NCBI RefSeq assembly: GCF_030463535.1
Contig: NC_132881.1
Span: 40,080,973 to 40,144,972 of the forward strand
DNA: 64,000 nucleotides
Origin: Salminus brasiliensis
Taxonomy: Eukaryota > Chordata > Actinopteri > Characiformes > Bryconidae
Direction of reading: 5' to 3'
The notes below the pieces were generated by a model. The model ran no database searches, was not told the origin of the DNA, and was given only the letters and a program-made list of their open reading frames with translations. Below, piece after piece: positions 1-12,117 of the stretch (within the stretch, counting starts at the first letter, position 1; every line of letters starts with the position of its first letter). A program made the position numbers and the translations under genes.

Positions 1-239
1 TAGCTAGCTAGCTAGCTCAGTAGCTTCCAGGCTAACGTTACCTAGCAACCTAACTGCCTGTTCGCTATACTAACTGACCCACTTCTGTAGCTGCTGGTTG
101 TCATTTCTCACATCTCTGCCTAAAATAAGCCTGGTTGTGAATCTGTTGAATTAACCAGCTGCTCGAAACACACCATATCTGTTAGCCTGCCGCTAGCCAG
201 CTAATGCTAAGTATTTTTGGCAGCTAGCTGGGGTTATCT

Positions 240-720
240 TCTCCTCCTCGCCGGCGGTGAATCACACTGCAGCTCGTGATTAACGCCCCTATTTAACTGA
301 CCACACGGCCGCCGTTTGGGTGCACGCTTACGGGACGCTTTATGCATATTGGTTTCACTTCGATAGCGTCAGAAATGTGGCCAAGGAACCGTTTTACACG
401 GTGGCTGGGTTTGCCTGGGTTTGCCTGGCTTCCCCACCCTAAAAGGGCCACGTTTACTCACCGGAGTCTGCCTGAGCCCGAAGCCGGAGAGAGTGCGGCC
501 AAGGCGGCAGAGACAGAGCGCGGATTCGCTCCGGGCCCTGCTGATTACAGCTGCAGCGAAACACACCCAAAAAACCCTGACACGCTCACGGTGCCTGGCT
601 GCACACACACAGCCCTTTTACGCAATCTACACGCGGTTTGGGCTTTCTGATCGGTGTAACGGGTTAAGGGGTCTCGTGTTGTTTCGTATACTCTTTTATT
701 GGCGTCAGATTTGCAAGATT
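240..720. promoter_or_regulatory. CpG-rich putative promoter / first-exon region
   Basis: CpG dinucleotides are frequent here (clusters around 250, 305-335, 480-540 and 585-665) and become sparse afterwards, as at a vertebrate CpG-rich promoter. It lies upstream of zdhhc5 on the plus strand, so it could hold that gene's noncoding first exon. It could equally serve a gene beyond the left edge. The short open frames in it match no protein I know. A weak donor-like gtgagt occurs at about 763. No TATA box or transcription start can be fixed. Confidence 0.4.
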
Positions 721-1799
721 TTGAAGAAATTCCCCCTGTTGGCCAGCTGTGCGGCACAGTGTGTGAGTATCGCTGGTGCAGCTCCTGTAGATCCTGTTCT
801 GTAGATACACCTGGAGATAAAATTCCAGGGTGTATCTGCTCATCATTTATGGTCAAAATGTCTGAAATGACCGAAAGAAATGCTTGTGGAAGCAAGAATA
901 TCTGAACACAACTGTTTTACAGCACAGTCTATGGGATCCAAAGGCATCCTTCATGTCAGCCGGTGGATTATAACCAATGCAGCAGTTTGTGTGGCAGCAT
1001 CTACACCCAGGCTGCTTCTGTTTCTTGCTCAAGACCTTGCTAGCTAACCCAGGGATACATGCACATACCTTAATGCACTGTATTTTTGTAATCCCCATAT
1101 CCACTAGTTAGACATTGTTTGGCACTGGTAAATATAAACCAGCACCATCACCATCAGCCTTGTGTGAATTCAGTGTAGATCTATCTGTGGTTCGGTTTGT
1201 CTCTGCTCTGGGCGAACCAACATGACTGGACTGCTCTTGGCAAAGCAACAAAGAGGTGTAGATTATGGTGAGAAAATGAAAGCTAAATGTCTCATAATAC
1301 ACATTTCTAATTTGGAGACCAATTAGAAGAGAGACCAAAAAAAACAAATGGGTAGTTTGTTATGCATTAAACACCCATTTGTTTGTTGTGATTATTGCTC
1401 CTAATGCTCTTACCAAAAAGCCTCAGGCCTTCCCTTCTGTGAATGGCTTAGTGTGTTTATACAGTATACAGAGTGGTATTGTTGCTCTTCGATATAGGAC
1501 TGAGTAAAATGGCAGGGAAATATGATCATATTTGATAGACTGAGTAAAGAAAAGTGAAAGTAAAATTTTATCCTATTCCCTGAAGTCCACATTTGACATC
1601 TGTTTTGGTTTATGTACAGAACCGCCCTCATTTATTTTTACATGACTCTTTTATTCCTTAAAATTAAACGTATCTTGTCATTCTGTTCTGATTGGCTGCT
1701 CTGGATTGTGCCTCATTCAAACAGCCCTTCCTAGAAAGTGCAAACTGCTGTAGGCTAAATGGGTGCATGTGTAAATACAGTGCTGTAATGTAATAATAC

Positions 1800-1899
1800 A
1801 CTATACAATACACCATGTCCTAATGTTTGTGGATACCCCTTCTAACAAATACATTCAGCTACTTTGAGTTGCACCCATTGTTGACACAGATGTGCAAAG

Positions 1900-1959
<60 letters not shown>

Positions 1960-2045
1960 CTTGTGGAGAAGTACTAGAGTAGAATACAGTAGGACTCTCT
2001 GGAGCAGATAAACATGAACCTACATACATAAATATGTACACACTA
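1800..2045 (+). repeat. Interspersed repeat family R1, copy A (partial)
   Basis: This segment shares a recognisable order of blocks with five other places in the window: 'ttctaa..a..cattcagctactt', 'gttgcaccca', 'gacacagatgtgcaaa', a CA run, 'agcttgt', 'gagaagtact' and 'gagcagataaacatgaacct'. Only the first half of the repeat is present. The internal CA run is expanded to about 56 bp (1901-1956). It is probably a non-autonomous DNA element, but the family name is not known to me. Confidence 0.6.
1901..1956. repeat. (CA)n microsatellite
   Basis: A perfect CA dinucleotide run of about 28 units, inside copy A of repeat family R1. Confidence 0.95.
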
Positions 2046-2715
2046 TTTCTGATGAAACAATGGATTTTTGTTCAGTTTTTTGTTTGTTTGTTTTTTGAAA
2101 TATGTGAAAATGTTTTGGTAGATCTAACTAACTACTACTACTATCAGATGAATTGTGAGTAAATCATCCCTGTATGAAGGTCACTCAGTGAAAGGCATCA
2201 GGTGTTTTGCTGTAGTTGTTGTGTAGTCAAATGCACCATGATGGTTTCTGTTTTGACCTACATTTGAAAAGGTTTGGCTCTATAGCGTACTTTGTCGTGA
2301 ACGGCTTTCTTTTCAATAGAAAAAAGGCCTATCGTCAATGTCTTTTGTCAAGACTTTGTTGAGTGTAATCTAGGGGGGAAGGTCTATTAACCTTTCCACC
2401 TTTAAAAAATTCAGTGTCAGTGAATAGTTTGACTGAAAAGTGTCAGTTGGGGAGAAGAATAAGAGACAGATGAAGAGGGATTAGATGTAGGTCAGCACAA
2501 GGTGCATGTGGAGGACCTTTAACACAGAAAACACGGAGTTAGTGAGCAACTCTGGTCTTTTTTTTTATTATTTTAAAAAGAGAAAGTCTCAAACCAGAGC
2601 TACAACCCAAAGTGTTCTACTACCTTACCAGTGTCCCATGGTTTTGAATAGTGGTCACCACCCTGCTTCTGGAGAATTTCCTACCTACAGACTCCAACCA
2701 TAATCGACCCCATCT

Positions 2716-3010
2716 GTCCATCTAATTCAGGGTTCTTCAGTTCTGGTCCGGGATGGCCCGATATTCTTCTAGTTTGGTGATTTTTCTGCTCAAGCACACC
2801 TGATTGAACCCATCAGCTAATTACCATTATTAGTTGGTGTGCAAGAGCAAAGAAATGAGCAAACTGTGCTTTACTCCAGCCCTCAGTTCCCCACCCTGAT
2901 CTAATTACTGCCCTCAGACGTACTTGATTAGCTGAATGAGGCGTGTAGGATTTGGGTTGGAGCTGAAACCTGCAGAAAGACAAATCTACACTGGGAGAAG
3001 GGTACTGCTT
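2716..3010. repeat. Interspersed repeat of the 'ccaggactggagttccccat' type
   Basis: It contains phrases such as 'ggttcttcagttctggtccg', 'cacacctgattgaaccca' and 'cagccctcagttccccac'. These resemble a short repeat common in teleost genomes. Related fragments occur at about 21,188-21,225 and 36,790-36,910. No coding potential is seen. The family assignment is by memory only. Confidence 0.45.
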
Positions 3011-3091
3011 TAGAGCATATTTCCATTATTAACTTTTGTGTGTGATGATCAAGTCAATGCATAATAATTATTCTATTATGAAAATAATATA

Positions 3092-3312
3092 GTATTTGGT
3101 TTGTGTGGCGCCATAGAAAACACCAGTGAGCTAACATGCCATGTGGGAGACTGTGGTTTGATTCCTGGTCTAGATGACTTTGCACCTATACACCAATAAG
3201 AGTCCTTGGGCAAGACTGCTAACACTGCATTGGCCCGTCTCTGTAATACGTGTAACATTGTAGGTCGCCCTGGATAAGAGCGTCAACTGAATGCTGCAAG
3301 TGTACATTTATT
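3092..3312 (+). repeat. tRNA-derived SINE-like element
   Basis: The head has a Pol III-like arrangement: 'gtggcgccatagaaaacacc' (A-box-like), followed by 'gtggtttgattcctggt', a good match to the B box GGTTCGANNCC. The tail 'cctggataagagcgtcaactgaatgctg' is the conserved 3' end seen in many fish SINEs and LINEs. It is short, diverged and presumably inactive. Confidence 0.55.
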
Positions 3313-6069
3313 AAGCACCTTTTAGATGGATACTTTTTTGTATTGTAAAATTATACCTCCTGCACTATTTGTTAGGGTTAAAAGTGAGGATTTTTAGATA
3401 CAAAGTAAATCATTGTTGACAAGTTTCAGGATTACTCTCAGTCTGGTCCCATGACCAGATTTACAGTAATTGACCAACCTCGGCTCTGCCCAGAGAGGCA
3501 TTTTTTACCAGCTGTTTTACTGCACACTGACAAATCCCATTCAGCCTGATGAGACATTGTATCACACATCTCTGTCTACCATGTAATCGAAGTAATGTTA
3601 GCCTGGTGGCAAAAAATCTAGTGCAATTTCCAGTCTAGCCTCAACACAAGAGGTTTTGTTCCCTAGCAAAGTGGTTTAAACGGGAAACGCAGCTTTTGTA
3701 GCAAGTTTTTTTAGCAAATGACTGTCCAGTTTAAATAGAAATTAGGATTTTTAAAGTGGGAATTTGAGCCAGTCTTCCAACTGTGGTTACAAAATAAGGC
3801 GTTTGTGGGTAGAGCATGGACAGATCAATAATCCATGTCTAGTTGCAAATCAGTTTTGCTATTTGGCTGCATAAATTAATTGAATGATTTAAAAATTTTT
3901 GTTTTGCAGCTTCTACTGCAAAGCTATCCAACTACCCACCTGTTGTATTTGTAATTTGCTAAAGCTATTGATTCACTAGATCCTATAAATGGAAAGTGTG
4001 AACTGTAAGGATGATTTTTAAATGTCCTTGAGCTAGTTTGGAAAGTGACCGGTTTAATATTTAAACATGACCTTCTAATGACAGCTGGTCGGTAGAGCTC
4101 AGCTGTATGGTGTTTACTGTTGTCATGCTAATCTGCTCCACAGTGAACACATTGTTTCAAGCAAATCAAATAAATATATTTTCTTATTTATTTTTACTGG
4201 GAATTGATATTGTTTAAAAAAAGAAATCAACACTGCTTCCTGAACAGTATTTCTTCCATACCTTATATTTGGGCTAATTGTTGCTGGAAGCGGGTGGACT
4301 GGACGGGACTAATCCAGAAGTACTAACACTTCTGATATTTAGACGGCCAATCAGCAGTCTAATTTTTGTAACAAGCATTCTCTCTGTACCCTTAAAAAGG
4401 ATGCTAGTTCGTCCTAGAGGGATCAATTACTGGAGCTATCTTTGTTTCCCTTGTTCACTTGTGCACTCCTTCACAAAGTCAAAATATTATAAAAAAATTA
4501 TAATTTAGGAGAAAGTGGTTTGCTTGTTCTAAATTTGATGGGTTGCAAACTCGCATTATGTAAAACAGCCTCGAACATAAAGTAGTGTTGCACCAATACC
4601 AGTACTGTATCAAGCAAGCAACATGTCAGTGTTGTGATTATTTCACAGTTAAGACAAGCAGCAGCAAAAATGGTCGCTTCAGGTTCTGTTATGCCGGTTT
4701 TTGACAGGTTTTTCCATTGCTTTGAAATGAAGCTGTTTGTTCAAGCTTAGTACCATTTATTCTTTCTTACTCGTACGTGTTTCCATACTGTGGCAGTGTT
4801 CATCACCATTTAAAAAGGTTATTGAAGGAGTAAAAATAGATTAGGGTAGAAAAAGTATTTTGGTGTGATGAAGGTACTCTGTATTCACAGATACTTGAGG
4901 GTCTGGTATCTGCCTTGATATCAAGAGGGAAAAGGAGGTATCTCAGCTTTCTTCAAATAAACTCAGTATCCTGTAAAACTTGATAGTGACCCAAAGCTCT
5001 TTCTGATGTTTGTTTCTATGGTTATTTAATGAATCAAATAATTTACGTAGTCTGGTCAAATAATGTGGCTCTGTTTTGAATTCTCTTCACCTTGTCTTTT
5101 ACTCGCATGTATTAAAACAGCTGGTCATGACTTTTGTTTTACAGTTTGTATGAGAATTGTTTGTTTGACTGAGTTGCTAGGCGAGAAAAAGGAGAAAATA
5201 TAATATCCCGGAAAATATAACATCCTCATTTGTGACTTTACACACATGGCTTTAATTAGTCATACCAAATCCAGCAGCCTTGAAGTGGTCTTGGAAAATG
5301 TTTTCTGTTTCTGTGTGGACTATTTAATTGTAAAAACAGCAACAAAAGGGCTGTAGATTAGATTCAGTTGCTTAAATACGTAATCTAATTATGCTGGTGT
5401 GTCTGTGTGTATATGTATGTGTGTGTATATAATGTGTATATGCATATGTAGATAGATATAGATGACCGATGGATGGAGAACAGTAGAGCAGTGGAACTGT
5501 GTGCTCTGGAACGATGGTGCTTCATACATTTGGGTTGAGGTGGTGTGGTGATGCTCCAGCATCTTGACCTCACATATTACCAACTAGTCATTGTTAGTTT
5601 ACTGAGGCTCCTTGTATTTTTATAAAAAAAAATTGATTTGAAAATAGAAAGCCAGCTTCACTGTGGATTTGTCACTGGGTTATCTCCCATGCAGGTGTTT
5701 TGATGAGAGGGGAGGGGGTAACTTATAGTACCCTTGTAGACCGGGATAGAGAGAATGATGAGAAAATAGCCCAGACCACTGAAGCATGTTAACAGGGTAA
5801 AGCGGTTTGTCTGTGCTTGTCTCCAGAGTAATGCGCTGTGAATACAATGATTTTTTTTTTTTTTTTTCCTTCTCTTTCTAACACACACACTCGCTTACAC
5901 ACGCCCTGCAGTGCAGTCAGATCTAATCTGAATGTGAGAAAGTGCAGACCAGTCTTTGCAATGCTGTCTTTGACAGCTAGTCCAGGATAGTCACCTGTCA
6001 TTCTGGGGGAAATGGCTCCCTTTTAACCTGAATAATTTATCACTCTTTCTCTCTTTCTCTTTCTTTCAG
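3313..6069. other. Non-coding upstream/intronic sequence, nothing recognised
   Basis: Apart from short TG-rich stretches near 5,395-5,440 and a T run at 5,849-5,867, I see no gene, conserved exon or named repeat. If the first zdhhc5 exon lies near 240-760, this is intron. Confidence 0.4.
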
Positions 6070-7927
6070 ATAATAGCTGTTTGTGGGCTGCTGTGCGCTC
6101 TACCACACCTTCCAAAAAGGAGCATCCCTGCAGCAGAAGGCCGACGTGTTAACCTGTTGGACTTCTTTCTCCTTTCTATGGATTATTCATACTCTCTTGC
6201 ACGTATGCACATGCACACTCATACACTAATGTAACTGTAGGCATGGCCCAAGTCGCTTGGGCTTGAGACCGCATCCCTCCGAGGCGCTTATGTAATGCTC
6301 CGTCATCGGCCAAGAAACAACAGCTGGCCGCAACACAGAAGTACGTGAGGAAGTCCCTGAAGTCTCCTAGGGCAAAGCTGAACTTTTGGTTTTCCATTTC
6401 GTCTCCACACACACGCTCACCGGAGTGTTTCGGAATTGCTTTAATAGCCCTGTGGTCTTTATTTCAAAGTCGCTCCACTGACCTGAATCAGGGCTCAGGA
6501 GTTTCTGGAGTGAGCTTTCTCTATTTTAAGATTCGAAGGCAGTGCTGCGCTTCAGGGCATTTCTTTTTTTTTTTTTTTTTTTTTTTATAATTGTTTTTTT
6601 TTTTTTATTTGACTTATTGCTCGTGTAGATGGTTAGCAAACTGTCCGTGCTATTAGGAATAGGCTTGAAGCATCCTCTAGTCTCAGTTGTTGCCTATATC
6701 TCACAAACTGAGTGTGAGAAGTCTCTCTAAACTGATCCCTCACTGTCTTTGGCCTTTTGGCCCAGATCAAGAATGCTTCGAGTTGGTAAAGAGAGGCTTA
6801 AACATGCTCTGTGTAGTGATATACAGTGTTGATTGAAATGACAAAAGGTATTTTTACGTTTTTCATTAGAGCAGTGAGATCAGAAGCTTGAGCTGCCAGT
6901 TATTTGTGTGCCAACATCATAGCCCTTCCAACATTGCTGTAAAAAAGAAGACGGTAGACGTGTGGAGTCTATTTTATTATTATTTTTTTTACTCCATTTT
7001 ACTGTGTTTTTTCAGGTTTTGATTTAGTTTAGCTGTTTTTCTAACCAAACACCAGGCCCTCTGGGGAGGCTTTGAAAGCTTTAAACTGCACTCAGAGCTC
7101 ATGTGCCTGTCAGGAAGGCAAAGCTTCTTTCTTTTTTCCCCCCTACTAAGCCAACATTTGCTAAAGATACAAAGACAAACTGACTAAACCAAGTCATAAA
7201 GATTTTCTTCTCTACCTCTTTAAGTTGTACTGTAAAACCAATTTCTTTTCCACAAAATTCACTCAGTCTTTAAATTATACGGTCTTTAAGTTTCACATAC
7301 AGGACTGGATTAATTAAACACACAATTTACTTTAACACTATTCTTAAACTAAATTACTTAATTACTTCCACCAAAAACTTGAGCCATATTTTTATTTTAT
7401 TGTTTGGTTATTCTACTGCTTTTTGTTGTCAGTGTTTTTACTTTGAAAGGGCTTTTATGACTGTGCTTATTTACAGAATCGGACCCTGCGTATAAGTGCT
7501 GTCTTTGTGGCACTGCTAACGGTTCGCAGAGAAGCCAAGCAAAGTACAGAGAACCTACTTTTTAAGAGTTGCGTCAATAATTTTAAGTAAGCCATTCACA
7601 GGAACTTTCATTTTTTTTCTTGTTTTGTGGCTTCTAGGGTTCAAGAGATAATAAATGGACCTCATTATCCTGACCTGTGCAGTGTAGAGCGCTTTAGCCC
7701 AATCCCTGCTGTTTAATTTTTTTTCTTGCTCTGTACCTTTTATTGTTTGTTTAAAACTTTTCTGCTGAAACTATGCAGAGGCTGTGGCCTTTCTTTACCT
7801 TGAAGCGAGGGAGAAAAGAAGTGTCTCTCCTTCCTTAGTCTCTACCCACACCTTTTACGCATTCACATCCTTGCTCACTGAGATTGACATTTTTCCTGTG
7901 GCGGATGCTCCTGGTTTTCCCTGGGTG
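6070..7927 (+). other. zdhhc5: Inferred long 5'UTR part of the first coding exon of zdhhc5
   Basis: A long pyrimidine tract (tctttctctttctttcag) ends in AG at 6068-6069 and makes a convincing splice acceptor. No later acceptor of equal quality is seen before the zdhhc5 start at 7928. That would give an exon with about 1.86 kb of leader. Human ZDHHC5 also has a long 5'UTR, to my recollection. The leader holds several upstream ATGs and a T run at 6562-6588. The frame of the CDS stays open upstream to an in-frame ATG at 7784. The boundaries are inferred; transcript data would decide. Confidence 0.4.
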
Positions 7928-8548
7928 ATGCCAAGCAGCAGTAAGAGTGGGGGTGTGTCTGGCCCCGCCTCCCCACCCCACCCCACTGTTCCGTCCCGCC
8001 CCCTCCGACCCAGTCGCTATGTTCCAGTGTCCGCAGCGACAGCCTTCCTCGTGGGAGCTACCACACTCTTCTTCTGCTTCACGTGAGTATGCTGTGCCTC
8101 ACACACAATCAAATGCATAACATGATAAAGTTATGTAAAAAAGGACCCCCCCCCCCCCCAATAAAAACGCTGTAATTTTTTGACATTTTTAAACATGAGC
8201 ATTTTGTCTTTATGCTATAGTCCTCGCAAAAAAAAATATTTCTTTATTAAAGACATTTCTTGTTTTGTGTTTACTTGTATTACCTCCATCTGTCAGTGTT
8301 TTGTCAAATGAAGATCAAAGGTTTTTAATTTAAAGATATTATCCTGCTGTCTCTACTAGATTCTGCAGCATTGCTATAAGGATTTGATTGAATTTAGCAA
8401 CAACAGTGTTAGTGAGGTCAGGAAGTTGGATGTTCACCACCCAACTCATCCCAAAAGTATTGGATGGAGCAACATCCATCATTCCAGAGAACACCTGTCC
8501 AGAGAGTCCTGTTCTGTTGGCAGTACTTCTCTACAGGGACTGGGCAAG

Positions 8549-8632
<84 letters not shown>

Positions 8633-10252
8633 ATTTGCACAACCTCTGTCAGCAATTTGCGCAACTTAAAGTAGCTGATTGCATCCATTAGAAGGGGTGT
8701 CCACATAATGTATATGTTGCCCGAACTAATTTTATGTTAAATTGCTTGCAAAAACCAGTTGATTTTTTAAATTAGCTAATTTGTTGGGTCAGGGGGGTTA
8801 GAGCTGGAAAGACACTAGGGATGCACTGTTATGGGGCTTCTGAGCTGATGCCAGATTCTGATGCCGTTTATATAGTGTAGTCATTGGGACTACCTGGAGT
8901 AACGTTACAGATGTATGGAACCATTGCATGCAAAGGGTTACAGATGAAGTAAAACAAACATAACAGGTGCTAGCAATAGCTCTTTGAGTGATTTCCAATG
9001 AAGAACCACATGTGATCTCTAAAGAACCATGTTGGTAAGAGATGTGAGTGTGAAAAGCCTTTAAATTGGTAAAGAACCTCTACAGCCAATAATACAAGGT
9101 ACCTTACCTTTTTTTTTTTATTTTAATAATTGTCTTCTAGTCCGTATCACTTTACACCAAGTGTGTTACATGTGCCAGGAATGCATCTTGGCAAGAGCAC
9201 GCATGTATGACTTGTAACATAATAAACATACTAGACACAAACACAGACTGCTGACACATATTTAAAAAATTCCGACATTAAATATGATACCAATATGGTT
9301 CAGTCTCACAGTGCATCCCTAGAAAGCACCGTAGTAAGCAAGGCGGCTGTACTCCAGGATCTGACTAATTGCATCGTTTCTTAATCATGGATTTTATTAC
9401 ATTCCAGGCTTTCAGGTTCAGCTAATAAGAGCTCAGCATTTTAACTTTAGCCTTTAAAGTGACTGCTTCGCTGAGACGGGCAGCCGTGAAAACACTGAGC
9501 TGATTCCCTTTAGTAGTACTACTACTAGTGCTGTCCATTGCCTCACAGTAACTCATAATTGCGCACTCAGGGTCACCAGTTGTGAGCTCTGCACTGTTTG
9601 AATCATTCTCCATACGCTCACATAAACTCCACGCACATAAGCTCTGTGTGTTTGGCAGGCAGCCAGACACAGTCACCTCCCTTCTCAGCTTCAGTCATTC
9701 AGTTGGTCTGATCCCTCTCTTCTCACCAAACCCTCAGATTAAAGAAAAAAATCAGTGAAAATAGGGCAACATCTGCTGTACACCACCCGAAAAACACAAC
9801 CATCCTCAAGCACCCTTCATTTGTCTTTCACTTCGTCCACGTTTTTACCTTTCCAGCTTCCAGCCCTTCCAGCATCGCTCTCTTCTAGGTCTTTCTTCCT
9901 CCCTTCTGCATCGTTTCCACCTTCCGTTTACTGGCTGCTTTTATGTTCTACTTCATCTCCCCTCCTATCTTCTCCTGTGTCAGTCTCTTTGTCTCTTTAC
10001 CTGTTTGTCAGTAATCTTTCTCAATCGTTTCTCGCCAGGAAGTTGAGCAGTTCATTGATGTTTCAGTTTTATTGTTTCTATTTTTGTGTGTGTAAGTGTG
10101 AGTGAGATGGAGTGGCCAGCTTATAGTCCCAAATATGGGTCAGTGTTCCCATGACAACCAGTCCCCTTTACCTGAATCCAAATTCTTGAGCATCAGCATT
10201 ACTATCACCAGCCCTGCAGAGTCTCACGCTGTCGAAATATGCATGCATGCAT

Positions 10253-10288
<36 letters not shown>

Positions 10289-12080
10289 TATGTCTTCATA
10301 CATTGTTTCAGAGACAAATTAATGTTTGGTTTTTTTTTTTTATTTTGTTTGTATTTTGACTGCATTCCTGTGTTTTATCTCTTCTCCTCCAGGTGCCCGT
10401 GGCTTTCAGAGGAGTTTTCAGTTGCTGTGCCAATATATAATGGCATCATGTTCCTTTTTGTACTGGCCAACTTTTGCATGGCCACTTTTATGGACCCTGG
10501 CATCTTCCCTAGAGGTATCCTACTATCCACTTTTATAATGTTTGTAGTGTGAGTGTGTGTTATGTGCACAGTTAGAGATTACTAATGCTAGGCTGTTGTC
10601 AGTCTTCATGCTGTATCTACACGTTTGCATTGGTAGGGGTATCTTGGTTCCATACAGTATAGGTGTAAATGGCAGTTGTGGCAATTTGTGGCCATGAAAA
10701 CATTACCATGCTAATGATCATGTGCAGTGCATTAATGCTACCACAATGCGATGATATGAAGTGTTCACATATCCTTTTTTTCAGTACATTCAACAAAACC
10801 AATTTGGAGTTTGTGTTTGTAGTGGATACACCTAAATATCAGCTACAAGAACACTTCTGATTCAGTTTGGATTCTGATAATGTAAACAGCATTCATATTA
10901 AGCCCTTTTCAGCCAAGGTTGAGTTTACATTGGTTCCTGCGGTAATTCTCCCTTTAATGGGGGCTCCTTTGTAACTGGATGTGGATAAACCATGTCTGTG
11001 TTTATCTCCCTCATCATTTGAGAAGATTTTAGGCCGAATTACCTGCAATTTCTTTTCTGAACTCAGCAGTGGTCAGAATCTTCCATTAAGTTCCATTCAG
11101 ATTCATATAATCTGTGTTTAGGGAGAGGTCACCCATCATTGGAGGATATAAAAGATATTTGGCCTTATTGGCTGATGGATGCCATATGTAGTTGCCATAC
11201 GAATGCATGTATCCAGGATCCTTCAGTGGATATTAAACACATTTCTGAATTACAAAACAAAAATTTCCTAAAATTACAAATTATTTAAAACTAGATTCAG
11301 TGTCTTTTCAACTTCAACTTTAAATTTACATGCAACTGATGTAAATGTGGTAATGTGACACTTCTCCTCTGGTAAATCTAATACTATATAGATACAAGAG
11401 CTTTGTTTGGCATAGTTTATCAGGCGTCCACCTGAAAAAAAATAGACTGCTAATAAATAGTGTTTCTGAGAGGGATACCTTCTCGGTACAAAGAAAGATC
11501 TCTTGCAGATAGGCCAGTTAAGTCATTTACAAAATACGATTTTTCCCCCCTGAGTTATTTCAACATGGTAATAAGAGAGCTGTGTCAGTGATTGATGATG
11601 GATAAAGTGAAATGCCTCAAGTTTTTTTTTTTTTTGTATGCGTGTTAATTTCAGCGGAAGAAGATGAGGATAAGGAGGATGATTTCCGAGCTCCACTCTA
11701 TAAGACTGTGGAGATTCGTGGTATACAGGTGCGCATGAAGTGGTGCTCAACTTGTCGATTCTACCGACCACCTCGCTGCTCACACTGCTCAGTGTGTGAC
11801 AACTGTGTGGAGGTATGGATCCATTCATAACCTCATACATACACATACAAACCCCTTTTTACCACCCACAGTCCCCAGTCTCCTTATCTCTCTCACTCTC
11901 TTAAGCTCGCTCTCTTAGACCATTCTTGCTGCTGCTGTGTTGACAAGATCTAGCTGTTTTATTAGGCTAATTAAGTAGAGTGTACCTGATCTTAATCAGC
12001 CTGTGTGTGTGTGTGTGTGAGTGTGAGTAAGCATATGTGTCCAGATGCCTTGAAAGTAAATCTCTCTCTCTCTCTCTCAA

Positions 12081-12117
<37 letters not shown>

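Noticed and set aside
342-895. Several overlapping open frames of 80-127 codons near the left edge, both strands
   Set aside because: They overlap one another in CpG-rich sequence, resemble no protein and show no exon structure; more likely promoter/5'UTR.
8384-8706. Open frames with long Cys-Val or Thr-His repeats
   Set aside because: These are just translations of the (GT)n microsatellite; the same happens at 10,247-10,365, 12,000-12,200 and 54,800-55,150.
9755-10105. 116-codon Ser/Leu/Phe-rich open frame in zdhhc5 intron 1
   Set aside because: Low-complexity pyrimidine-rich intron sequence with no homology that I recognise.
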